The position numbers were made by a program, and so were the translations under genes. This document shows positions 22,740 to 30,275 of a DNA stretch of 43,499 bases, piece after piece (positions within the stretch are counted from its first letter, which is position 1; each line of letters begins with the position of its first letter). The notes under the pieces are model-generated. The model was given only the letters and a program-made list of their open reading frames with translations, made no database searches and was not told where the DNA came from. This DNA is from a virus, in the IMG/VR virus record IMGVR_UViG_3300021061_000010, positions 1 to 43,499 of that record; one strand, given 5' to 3'.

Positions 22740-23864
22740 ATGCCTATTGTGACCCTCACGGACATGACCGTAAGAACGCTCAAGCCCGTGCAGGGCAAGC
22801 GGATAACGTACCTCGACAAGACACTCAAGGGGTTTGGCGTATTGGTCACGCCGAACGGCCACGCGTCCTACGTCCTCACCTTCGGTCCCAATCGCCAGCG
22901 CGTGAAGCTCGGCGACGTCGGCACGATCAAGTTGGCCGACGCTCGCACCGCTGCGCGCAACATCGCGGCACAGCGGCAGCTCGGCCAGTACGTGCCGACG
23001 CGTTCTCCGACCTATCAAGCCGCTATGGAAGACTATCTGGCGGAGCGGAAGCCGGATCTCAAGCCGCGCACCTACAAGGACTACGAGCGGCTCTTGAAGA
23101 GCTACGGCTTCGGGCTAGAGCGCATGGATGCAATCCTGCCGCACACCATCATCCAGAAGCTCAAGCCGCTCTCTCGCGGCGAGCGCAACCACGCGCATGT
23201 CGCGCTGAAGATCTTCTTTCGCTGGGCGTTCCGAAAGCATCTCATCGAACGCAACCCGTTCGAGCGGATGGATACCCCGAACAAGAGCAAGAAGCGGGCT
23301 CGAGTTCTGACCGACGCCGAGATCAAAGCCATTTGGAACGCAGCCACCGGCATGTTCGGGGACATCATCAAGCTCTGCCTGCTGCTTGGACAGAGGCGTA
23401 GCGAGATAAGTCACCTGAAGTGGGAATGGGTCACCGGCGACCTCATCACCCTGCCGCCGGAGATCACCAAGAACTCGCGAGAGCACACGTTTGTAGTCGG
23501 CCCGATGGCCCTCGCGATTATCAATGCCCAGCCGCGGCGCAACGATACCCCGTACATCTTCCCCGCACGCAAGCGCTGGCGGGACACGGCTACCGTCTAC
23601 AATGCCTGGAACAAGGACATGCCAAAGCTCCGCACGGCCTCACAGACAGTGGGATGGGTACCGCATGACTGCCGCCGTACGCTTCGCACCCGATGGAGTG
23701 AGCTGAAGATCGCTAGAGAGGTGGCGGAGAAGTACATCAATCACATCACCGGGGCGCAGAGCGACGTCGAGCAGATTTATGACAGATGGTCTTACCTTCC
23801 CGAGATGCGCGAGGCAGTACGACTTTGGGAGGAGCGCGTTTCCCAGCTCATTGCAGTAGGCTGA
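22740..23864 (+). CDS. int: Tyrosine recombinase, phage integrase
   Basis: A 374-residue integrase that would recombine attP with a tRNA-Gln attB. An N-terminal arm-binding domain (to about 90), a SAM-like core-binding domain (91-175) and a catalytic domain (185-374) are visible. Catalytic residues: R in GQRRSEIS (219 or 220), HDCRR (H309, R312), H335 in YINHITG and Y347 in QIYDRW. AAAGGAG lies 7 bases before ATG. The attP lies immediately upstream. The style (LTDxTVRTLKP, KLGDVGTIKLADAR) is common in proteobacterial elements. Confidence 0.9.
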   Translation: MPIVTLTDMTVRTLKPVQGKRITYLDKTLKGFGVLVTPNGHASYVLTFGPNRQRVKLGDVGTIKLADARTAARNIAAQRQLGQYVPTRSPTYQAAMEDYLAERKPDLKPRTYKDYERLLKSYGFGLERMDAILPHTIIQKLKPLSRGERNHAHVALKIFFRWAFRKHLIERNPFERMDTPNKSKKRARVLTDAEIKAIWNAATGMFGDIIKLCLLLGQRRSEISHLKWEWVTGDLITLPPEITKNSREHTFVVGPMALAIINAQPRRNDTPYIFPARKRWRDTATVYNAWNKDMPKLRTASQTVGWVPHDCRRTLRTRWSELKIAREVAEKYINHITGAQSDVEQIYDRWSYLPEMREAVRLWEERVSQLIAVG

Positions 23865-23932
23865 TCCCGCCCTTGAAGGGATTGGTATCAACTTGGGCAC
23901 TCGGCCGTGCGCCCGTATCGGGAGCACGCCTA

Positions 23933-24145
23933 ATGTCTGACGAGAGACTGATCGTGGATTGGAAGTGGATCAAGGCCATGGGTTGGCCCTTCAGCCGTTG
24001 GCACACGCTAGGTCGGATGGTTCCTGCTGGGAAGTTTCCACGTCCTCGGAAGTGGTCTCCTCACAGGGGCGGCCGGATAACGTGGCTGAAGGCTGAGGTG
24101 ATGCCCTACCTGATCGGCTTCAACCCGCCGCCTGCCGCAGCGTAG
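23933..24145 (+). CDS. AlpA/MerR-like excisionase
   Basis: Seventy residues (MSDERLIVDWKWIKAMGWPFSRWHTLGRMVPAGKFP...RITWLKAEVMPYL), a winged-helix excisionase pattern with the R-P-x-W wing and WLKAEV end helix. It would bend attL/attR DNA and direct excision, and may repress int. Sixty-eight bases after int and followed by a strong terminator, so int and xis form one unit. Confidence 0.75.
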   Translation: MSDERLIVDWKWIKAMGWPFSRWHTLGRMVPAGKFPRPRKWSPHRGGRITWLKAEVMPYLIGFNPPPAAA

Positions 24146-24163
24146 ACGGTTCTCTATCGGGTA

Positions 24164-24194
24164 GGGGCGCGGATTCCAACCCGCGCCCCTTTTT
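24164..24194 (+). terminator. Rho-independent terminator
   Basis: GGGGCGCGG, eight-base loop, CCGCGCCCC, then TTTTT. Ends the int-xis transcript. Confidence 0.9.
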
Positions 24195-24251
24195 AATTGT
24201 TCCCTGCGGGTTACACTGGTAACGGTACACAGTTCTCCGCAGGAGGTTAAC

Positions 24252-24674
24252 ATGGCGACGGAAGACCTGGGGCGCATCGTAAGCAAGGAGCGCGCCCGTC
24301 TCGTTAAGCTCAAACAGTCTCTCGCCGACAAGCGCAAGGCACTCGATGCCGAGATCGCCGAAGTAGAGAAGCAGATCACCGCAGCCGATGCGTACGCTTC
24401 CGCCCTCGGCGGGAGGGCTCGCAAGGCCAAGGCTGCCGGCGCACCTAAACAGCCTCGTGCCAAGCGCGCCTCAGGCGAGCCCACCTGGCGCGACCGCGTC
24501 CTCGACACCATCAAGGGGGGTAACGGCCTCAAGCGCGGTGAAATCCTCGCCGCCATGAGCATCGTCGAGAAGGAGAACAAGGGCGCCGCGCAGAACGTCA
24601 GCAACGCGCTCAACGCCCTCAAGAAGGCCGGCACCATCAAGCAGGAAGACGGCAAGTACACCGCAGCCGCTTAG
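24252..24674 (+). CDS. Coiled-coil plus winged-helix DNA-binding protein
   Basis: A 140-residue protein: N-terminal coiled coil (10-50, SKERARLVKLKQSLADKRK... EKQI), a basic Ala/Lys linker (55-75), and a winged-helix domain (76-138, WRDRVLDTIKGGNGLKRGEILAAM... NVSNALNALKKAGTIKQEDGKY). AGGAGG lies 5 bases before ATG. Flanked by two terminators, it is its own transcription unit. A histone-like or regulatory role in lysogeny is plausible. Confidence 0.6.
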   Translation: MATEDLGRIVSKERARLVKLKQSLADKRKALDAEIAEVEKQITAADAYASALGGRARKAKAAGAPKQPRAKRASGEPTWRDRVLDTIKGGNGLKRGEILAAMSIVEKENKGAAQNVSNALNALKKAGTIKQEDGKYTAAA

Positions 24675-24682
24675 ACGACACA

Positions 24683-24709
24683 GGGGAGGCATTTGACAGC
24701 CTCCCCTTT
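24683..24709 (+). terminator. Rho-independent terminator
   Basis: GGGGAGGC, eight-base loop, GCCTCCCC, then TTT and a T-rich tract. Ends the winged-helix gene. Confidence 0.85.
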
Positions 24710-24716
24710 CCATTTT

Positions 24717-24965
24717 CCTATGGGGATAATGATGCTTACCCTGTATCCCCATAGGCTCAGCTTTGCACATGGCCTAAAAGGCCAACAATTTCAACAGTTC
24801 CGCCACAGTCGTCCGGGGCTTTCGCCACCTGACCCAATAGCGTACACCTTGCCTTACCTCCTCCCTGCGGTCGTCGATCACAGACATCGGGCAAGCCCAC
24901 TTCACTTCGTTCGGGATACCCTATTGGGTCAGGTCGCTACTGCTCCCGACGACTGGGCGGTGACT
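24717..24965. other. Nested inverted-repeat region, possible origin or structured RNA
   Basis: No gene in 24675-25170. It holds (1) a perfect 12-bp inverted repeat CCTATGGGGATA / TATCCCCATAGG (24717-24728, 24744-24755); (2) TGGCCT-AAA-AGGCCA (24772-24786); (3) a 170-base nested structure: AGTT/GACT, CCGCC/GGCGG (24800-24804, 24956-24960), CAGTCGTC/GACGACTG (24806-24813, 24948-24955), GGGG/TCCC, and a perfect 14-bp ACCTGACCCAATAG / CTATTGGGTCAGGT (24827-24840, 24921-24934) with CTTGCC/GGCAAG inside. It precedes the plasmid-like replication genes, so an origin is as likely as an RNA. Confidence 0.6.
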
Positions 24966-25113
24966 CTTCTTAGCAGCGACAAATTTTGACAGTTTCTTCC
25001 CCACATTTCATGCGCGCCAAGCCCCAACCCTGACGAACTTCTTCCCACGCGACGCGCCTCAAGCCCACCCTGTTGACGGTTTACGGTTCCTGTTGTCTGT
25101 CGCTGTTCACCGC

Positions 25114-25141
25114 TTGCGCGATACTTGCCGGTAAGTATAAT
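25114..25141 (+). promoter_or_regulatory. Sigma70-like promoter of the replication module
   Basis: TTGCGC (25114-25119), 16 bases, TATAAT (25136-25141). The ATG is 30 bases downstream, leaving a short leader. Unlike late promoters it has conventional spacing. Confidence 0.65.
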
Positions 25142-25170
25142 TAGCTCATTACTCAATAACCGAAACCGAA

Positions 25171-25650
25171 ATGCCGAAAAACATTTCAGATTTTCTGCCG
25201 GCCACAACCATGGGCCGCGCAGTCGAAGGAGTACTTGTTACACCTTCAAAATTAGTAGCCACCGATACCTTCAAACTCATTGAGGTGAAGCACGAGAACC
25301 CCATTGAAAAGCCGGTAGTTCTCCGCCTCCCCAAAGGCATGAAGACGTTCGATGGGATTACCGCCACAGGAGAAACCGTCACACTCACGAAGAAAGGCGC
25401 CCTCTACCCTGCCGCTGACACCCTCGACCCAGACCAATATCCACGCTACGAGCAAGCGTTTCCCACGGAACAGCCACAGTTTCAGATCACCCTCTCACCC
25501 GTGCACCTCAAGGCTATTGCCACGGCGTACGAGAAGAGCAAGGCCGTACGGCTCTCATTCTACAGCGCTCGCAAGCCACTGCATTTCACAGATGGCACGC
25601 TCGGCCAAGAAGAGACCAAGCGCGCATTACTCATGCCTATCGTCGAATAA
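25171..25650 (+). CDS. Beta-clamp (DnaN)-like truncated protein
   Basis: A 159-residue protein. The C-terminal half (YPRYEQAFPTEQPQFQITLS, HLKAIATAYEKS, VRLSFYSARKPLHFTD, RALLMPIVE) follows the pattern of the last sliding-clamp domain, ending in the LMPI motif typical of DnaN. A normal clamp has three domains and about 370 residues; this has about one and a half. It could form a clamp from more subunits, act as a decoy for clamp-binding peptides, or have lost function. First gene of the replication operon. Confidence 0.55.
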   Translation: MPKNISDFLPATTMGRAVEGVLVTPSKLVATDTFKLIEVKHENPIEKPVVLRLPKGMKTFDGITATGETVTLTKKGALYPAADTLDPDQYPRYEQAFPTEQPQFQITLSPVHLKAIATAYEKSKAVRLSFYSARKPLHFTDGTLGQEETKRALLMPIVE

Positions 25651-25651
25651 T

Positions 25652-25849
25652 ATGACACCAGAAACGAAGTACTTTCTAGCTTGCAACCGGCGTCGCCTCG
25701 TCACCCTTTACGCCGACTACCTTGATGACATGGTTCAAAGCGAGCAGTTCCGCTTCATCGAAGATTTTCCGGAATGGGTTACTCGTGAGCACGAGCGTGC
25801 GCTTGAGGAGAAGGGCGAACAGGGCGAGAGCGGTGATTACGAGATTTAA
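25652..25849 (+). CDS. Small acidic protein (65 aa)
   Basis: Sixty-five residues (MTPETKYFLACNRRRLVTLYADYLDDMV... EWVTREHERALEEKGEQGESGDYEI), helical and acidic. One base after the clamp-like gene, so cotranscribed. Function unknown. Confidence 0.5.
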   Translation: MTPETKYFLACNRRRLVTLYADYLDDMVQSEQFRFIEDFPEWVTREHERALEEKGEQGESGDYEI

Positions 25850-25860
25850 AGCTACACGCT

Positions 25861-26040
25861 ATGGATTGGACACAAGACGCAGAGAAGCACATACACCAAG
25901 CGCTCGACAAGGCAATCGGCGCTTACCAGAACTATCAAGCTGGCAAAATTAGCCGCGCAGAGTTCAATCATGACCTCGACTTTATAGCGGCAGTCACAAC
26001 GCAGCAGATCGTAGAGGCATTACCTGAGGAAGCTGACTAG
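25861..26040 (+). CDS. Small helical protein (59 aa)
   Basis: Fifty-nine residues (MDWTQDAEKHIHQALDKAIGAYQNYQ... QQIVEALPEEAD), helical. Eleven bases after the preceding gene. Function unknown. Confidence 0.5.
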   Translation: MDWTQDAEKHIHQALDKAIGAYQNYQAGKISRAEFNHDLDFIAAVTTQQIVEALPEEAD

Positions 26041-26103
26041 CGCCCGCATCCCACCGCGCCTCACACTGAGGCGCTTTGGATTCTTACCCGCTAACACAGC
26101 GCC

Positions 26104-26235
26104 ATGGACATCAAAGACGTATCCCGCATGGGCGGCCTCGCCCGTGCCAAGAAGTTATCCAAAAAGCGGCGCAGTGAGATTGCAAAGCAGGCGATAGCCA
26201 CACGATGGGCGAAGCGCCGCAAAGCCGTTCGGTAG
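26104..26235 (+). CDS. Small basic protein (43 aa)
   Basis: Forty-three residues (MDIKDVSRMGGLARAKKLSKKRRSEIAKQ, ending ARWAKRRKAVR). It matches the pattern of small basic phage and plasmid proteins (GGxARAxxLSxxRRxEIAxxA..RWxKR) and resembles the 45-residue protein at 16597. Likely binds nucleic acid. Confidence 0.6.
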   Translation: MDIKDVSRMGGLARAKKLSKKRRSEIAKQAIATRWAKRRKAVR

Positions 26236-26341
26236 TACAATGAAGGCGGAGAGTACACGCGGGAAACCGCGTTCAACCGTCGTCCTCCGCTACCGACTGA
26301 CGTTGCACACGAGCGCGACCTCTCAGCACGGCTCGGAGGCC
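26236..26341 (+). promoter_or_regulatory. Promoter and structured leader of the VirD4-like gene
   Basis: TACAAT (26236-26241) within the 13-base string GTACAATGAAGGC, which also occurs at 14785 before a holin-like gene. Then GCGGAG/CTCCGC (26246-26251, 26285-26290) encloses ACGCGG-GAAA-CCGCGT, a GNRA-capped hairpin (26257-26272). A further CGAGC/GCTCG pair follows. GGAGG (about 26335) is 7 bases before the TTG start. Confidence 0.5.
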
Positions 26342-26346
26342 GACTG

Positions 26347-27648
26347 TTGCACGTGACCTACCCTATCGGACAAAGGACAACAGGTGATGTCCTTTTGCTA
26401 TCGGACAACGAGCGCCGCCGGCACATCTACCTCATCGGCAAGACCGGCACCGGCAAGAGTTCACTCCTGCACAACATGATGATGGCCGACTTCCATGCCG
26501 GCCGCGGTTTTGCCTTTCTCGATCCCCACGGTACTGGCGCGGAACAAATCATAAACGCGACGCCGACCACGCGTACCAACGATGTCCTTTACCTCGACCC
26601 CCTCGACCCTTCACACGTCGTAGGGTTTAACCCGCTCATCCGCGTCCCGCCGCTCGACCGTGCCGCACTTGCGGATAACATTGCGGCGCTCCTCAAGTAC
26701 ATCTGGGCCGATAGCTGGGGCGTGCGCCTCAACTACATCCTCACGAACGCCTTGCGCCTCTTACTGGAGAAGCGCGGCACCACGCTCGTGAACCTCTCGC
26801 GCGTCCTCATTGACGAGGAGTACCGCAAGCGGCTCCTCACCCACTGCACGGACGGCGCCATCACGACGTACTGGAAGACCGAGTTCATGAGCTACAGCCC
26901 GAGCTACCGCGCCGAGGCGATCGGCGCCGTTCAGAACAAGGTGGGGCAGTTTCAAAACAATCCCATTCTCCGCGCCGTCTTCGGCCAGGTCTCCGGGGCC
27001 ATCCACCCCTACGACATCATGGAGCACCGCCGCGTCCTCATCGCCGACCTCAGCAAGCGCATGGGCGAGGAGCCGTCGCGCATTCTAGGCTCTCTCCTCA
27101 CCACGGCCTTCTCCCAAGCCGCCGAGCGCCGCCGCACCATAGCCGAGGAGAAGCGTCAGGACTTCACGCTCTACCTCGACGAGTTCCAGTCCTTCACCTC
27201 AGAGAGCATGGGCACGATCCTCAGCGAAGCACGTAAGTGGCGCCTCAATCTCGTGCTCAGTCATCAATTCATGGACCAAATCCCCGAGAGCATCCAGCGC
27301 GCGGTGATCGGCAACTGCGGCACGCTGATCGTCTTTCGCGTGGGCTCGTTCGACACGCCCATTCTCGGCAAGGAGCTGGGATTACCAAATCCCAGCACGC
27401 TCTCCGACACCTCCAACTTCCAGGCGTGGGTGAAGCACCTCGCCTCGGACACCCCGAGCGAGGCGCTGCCCGTGACGATGCTGCCGCCGCAGGTGCCGCC
27501 GGAGCCCCGGAGGGGTGCCGTAGTGGCCCGGAGCCGCGCGCGGCACGCCAAGAAGCGGGACGACATCGAGCGCACCCTCGCGCCGCAGCTCGCCTACCAG
27601 CTGAAGAAGCCAAAACCTAAGAACAAGGCCACATCCCGCGAATGGTAG
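26347..27648 (+). CDS. VirD4/TraG-HerA-type DNA-translocating ATPase (soluble)
   Basis: A 433-residue ATPase from TTG 26347 (GGAGG 7 bases upstream). Walker A is GKTGTGKSS (31-39) and Walker B is TLYLDEFQSF (near 278); a conserved DPHGTG follows Walker A, and GNCGTLIVFRVG resembles sensor strands of the type IV coupling/TraG-HerA family. No membrane helix is visible. These hexameric motors push DNA through membranes or pores. Two such motors in a tailed phage is unusual; terminase is separate. Basic Lys-rich tail at the C-terminus. Confidence 0.8.
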   Translation: MHVTYPIGQRTTGDVLLLSDNERRRHIYLIGKTGTGKSSLLHNMMMADFHAGRGFAFLDPHGTGAEQIINATPTTRTNDVLYLDPLDPSHVVGFNPLIRVPPLDRAALADNIAALLKYIWADSWGVRLNYILTNALRLLLEKRGTTLVNLSRVLIDEEYRKRLLTHCTDGAITTYWKTEFMSYSPSYRAEAIGAVQNKVGQFQNNPILRAVFGQVSGAIHPYDIMEHRRVLIADLSKRMGEEPSRILGSLLTTAFSQAAERRRTIAEEKRQDFTLYLDEFQSFTSESMGTILSEARKWRLNLVLSHQFMDQIPESIQRAVIGNCGTLIVFRVGSFDTPILGKELGLPNPSTLSDTSNFQAWVKHLASDTPSEALPVTMLPPQVPPEPRRGAVVARSRARHAKKRDDIERTLAPQLAYQLKKPKPKNKATSREW

Positions 27649-27719
27649 GACTACGCCTTTTCTCCTATTGCGCGAGCAACTTACGATAGTTCCCAATTCT
27701 CCCAATTAGGGAGGAGCAC

Positions 27720-28079
27720 ATGCGCGTGTCGATTAACCACAGCGAGAAGCAAACCGGCGTCTTCAGGAAGACGACGCACTATATCGTCACCGTCAAGGTG
27801 GATTTCTCCGAGGAGGAGAAAGCGATCATCAAGCAGCGCGACCTCAAATCCACGGTGATCATGACGCGCAGCACACCCTCTCACATCAATACCAGCATCG
27901 ACGACATCTGGGACCTCACCATCTCCAAGCTCCTCAGCGGCCCCGACGATTACGGTCTGGAGACGCTCGCCAAGGCCAAGGACTATGAGGAGGTACTCAT
28001 CGATAGTCTCAAGGAGCTGAAGGATTACATTTCAGCGAACGAGGAGGTCGAGGAGAAGTCAAAGAGCTTCGAGCTGTAG
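27720..28079 (+). CDS. Small protein between the two DNA-transfer ATPases (119 aa)
   Basis: A 119-residue protein (MRVSINHSEKQTGVFRKTTHYIVTVKVDFSEEEKAIIKQRDLKS...). GGGAGGAG lies 5 bases before ATG. N-terminal strands and C-terminal acidic helices. Its stop overlaps the GTG of the second ATPase by one base. Possibly an accessory or adaptor for the ATPases; no family recognised. Confidence 0.55.
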   Translation: MRVSINHSEKQTGVFRKTTHYIVTVKVDFSEEEKAIIKQRDLKSTVIMTRSTPSHINTSIDDIWDLTISKLLSGPDDYGLETLAKAKDYEEVLIDSLKELKDYISANEEVEEKSKSFEL

Positions 28080-30163
28080 TGGCCGAGCGCGAGAACACCC
28101 CGTTTTGGGAGGGGCTGATCACGATTGTCGGCGTGCTGAGTTTGCCGCTGGTGATCGTGTTCACTCCCTTCTGGGGTATGTGGGCGGCGATCCGCACCTA
28201 CCTCGACAGCGAGGGGCCGCAGGAGCGCAAAGCCAAGGAACAGACGCACGCGCTGTACCAGCGTGCTCTCGCGCTCTCGCAGGCCGGCGCGTTCCCCGAC
28301 AAGGTGAAGTTCGGCCGCGCCATCGTCGAGAAGCTCCCCGAGCAGTATGCGCCGTACTTCGATCCCATCGTCTACACGCTGCTGGACCTCTACGACGCCG
28401 AGGTTCCGCACGGCGATGTCATCCCGCCACCACCGCCGCAGTGCGACAGCATCGAGGGCGGCCGGTATCGCGACTTCCTCAACCAGTACATCTACAAGCA
28501 CAGCAACCAGAGCCACTCCCGCATTGCCGTGGACGTCATCGTGCGTTCCTTCCGCGCATTCATCGAGGCGCTGCCCGAACCGCAGGAAGACGACGAGGCG
28601 CTGTTCAGCACGCCCATCACCACGCTCATACGTCCGCACGAACTTATCGAGGACCTGCTGCGGCCCTACTTCGAGCCCCAGGCTGACGAACTCTTCAAGG
28701 ATCTCCGTCGCACGCTGGAGCGCAATGTGCAGTCAGCGTCCGGCGCCGGCCGCACCAAGAATGCGCGTCTCATTCCGCCGTCCGAATACGATGGCGATGA
28801 CGTCGTTCATCAATATCTGCGCAACACGCCCTTTGAGCAGCTTTTCAACATCAAAATTCCGCTGGCGATCCCGGCGAAAAAATGGTTCGAGCACGCGGTG
28901 ATCTGGGGCACGCCCGGTAAGGGCAAGACCACCCTCATTCAGGCGCTCATCGCCAACTTCCTGCCGGCGGTCGCACGCGGCGAGGCGTCGATCTTCCTCA
29001 TGGACAGTCAGGGCAGCGCGCCGAAGTCGCTCATCCACTCCGTCTCCAACCTCAAGGAATTTGCGCCCGGCGGATCGCTGCATGGACGCTTGATCTACGT
29101 CGAGCCCGACCCCACCAACCCCATCGCGATGAATCCGTTCCTCATGGGGCGTGACCGCGACAAGCAGTACACCGCGCGCGACCGTGAGCAGCTCCACAAT
29201 CAGACGATCGAGTTGCTTGCCTACATCTTCTCCGCGCAGGGGGAGAACGCCGCGTTCACCAACAACCAGGCCATCCTCTATCGCTGGACGATTGAGCTGC
29301 TGCTTCTGCTGCCGAACCCCAACCTGACCACGTTTCTCAAGATCATGACCGAGGGTGTGGAGCCGTACAAAGCCGAGATCGCGCAGCTCTCCGAGGCTGG
29401 CCGCACCTTCTTCGAGAAGCAGTTCAATCAGGGCCAGTTCAAGGACCGCCGCCCCGAGGTGGCCGCGCGTATCTCCGGCATCCTCCAGAACAAGGCGCTC
29501 GCCGCGATGTTTGACGCCGCGACGTGCAAGCTCGACCTCTTCATTGAGCTGTCAAAGGGCCGCGTCATCATCGTGGACACGGACAAGAACTACCTCGGTG
29601 ACGACCGCTGCACGCTGTACGGCCGCATCATGCTCGCGCTCCTCTTGCGCGCCTCGCAGGAGCGCACGGCCACATCCGACCGGAAACCTGTGTACTGCTT
29701 CATTGACGAGGCCGCGGACTACCTGAAGGCCGATCCGAAGTTCACCTTCCTGATTGACCAAGCGCGCAAAAGCAACGTCGCGATGATCTGCGCCAGCCAG
29801 CGCACCGGCCACATCCAGAGCCCGAACGTGCTCGACGCGCTCTCCGGCGTCTCCATCCACTTCGTGAGCACGAACAACGACAGCGACGCTCATAAGTTCG
29901 CGTCGATCATGCACACCAGCGCCGATTTCCTGCGGAACCAGCCGGAATACCACTTCGCCCTGACCGTGGACCGCTTCATCAACCGCGCCGTCTCCGTGCG
30001 CGTGCCTCTCACCCTGAGTACGCGCCAGTGGATGACGCACGGCGAGTTCGATGAGATTAAGCGCGACATGCACGCGCGCTACTCCGACCAGCCGCCCTCA
30101 CCCTCTACCCAGCCGCCGCCTAATTCACCGACCACCCCGCCGGCAACGCCGAGCACGTGGTGA
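28079..30163 (+). CDS. Membrane-anchored VirD4/TraD-like coupling ATPase
   Basis: A 694-residue protein from GTG. N-terminal membrane segment(s) at about 11-38 (EGLITIVGVLSLPLVIVFTPFWGMWAAI), a helical region, then Walker A GTPGKGKTT (about 277-285), Walker B CFIDEAADYL (about 538-547), and ASQRTGHIQSPNVLDALSGV near the C-terminal domain. A proline/serine-rich tail ends it. Membrane anchoring plus the motor is the architecture of conjugative coupling proteins that feed relaxase-bound DNA to a type IV secretion channel. It is adjacent to a relaxation-type replication protein, supporting a transfer or plasmid-maintenance role. Confidence 0.8.
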   Translation: MAERENTPFWEGLITIVGVLSLPLVIVFTPFWGMWAAIRTYLDSEGPQERKAKEQTHALYQRALALSQAGAFPDKVKFGRAIVEKLPEQYAPYFDPIVYTLLDLYDAEVPHGDVIPPPPPQCDSIEGGRYRDFLNQYIYKHSNQSHSRIAVDVIVRSFRAFIEALPEPQEDDEALFSTPITTLIRPHELIEDLLRPYFEPQADELFKDLRRTLERNVQSASGAGRTKNARLIPPSEYDGDDVVHQYLRNTPFEQLFNIKIPLAIPAKKWFEHAVIWGTPGKGKTTLIQALIANFLPAVARGEASIFLMDSQGSAPKSLIHSVSNLKEFAPGGSLHGRLIYVEPDPTNPIAMNPFLMGRDRDKQYTARDREQLHNQTIELLAYIFSAQGENAAFTNNQAILYRWTIELLLLLPNPNLTTFLKIMTEGVEPYKAEIAQLSEAGRTFFEKQFNQGQFKDRRPEVAARISGILQNKALAAMFDAATCKLDLFIELSKGRVIIVDTDKNYLGDDRCTLYGRIMLALLLRASQERTATSDRKPVYCFIDEAADYLKADPKFTFLIDQARKSNVAMICASQRTGHIQSPNVLDALSGVSIHFVSTNNDSDAHKFASIMHTSADFLRNQPEYHFALTVDRFINRAVSVRVPLTLSTRQWMTHGEFDEIKRDMHARYSDQPPSPSTQPPPNSPTTPPATPSTW

Positions 30164-30169
30164 GCGTGG

Positions 30170-30175
30170 TATAAT
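30170..30175 (+). promoter_or_regulatory. -10 box before the replication-relaxation gene
   Basis: TGGTATAATATACT contains TATAAT (30170-30175) with a TG just upstream. About 100 bases of leader separate it from ATG 30276. I see no strong -35. Confidence 0.5.
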
Positions 30176-30275
30176 ATACTCACGCACATTTGATCTAATC
30201 TCACGTTAGCTCCCGTTCGCACCTCGCCCTTCCGCCCTCTTTACATCCTCCGGCCGAGCGTGAACGACATGCTCT

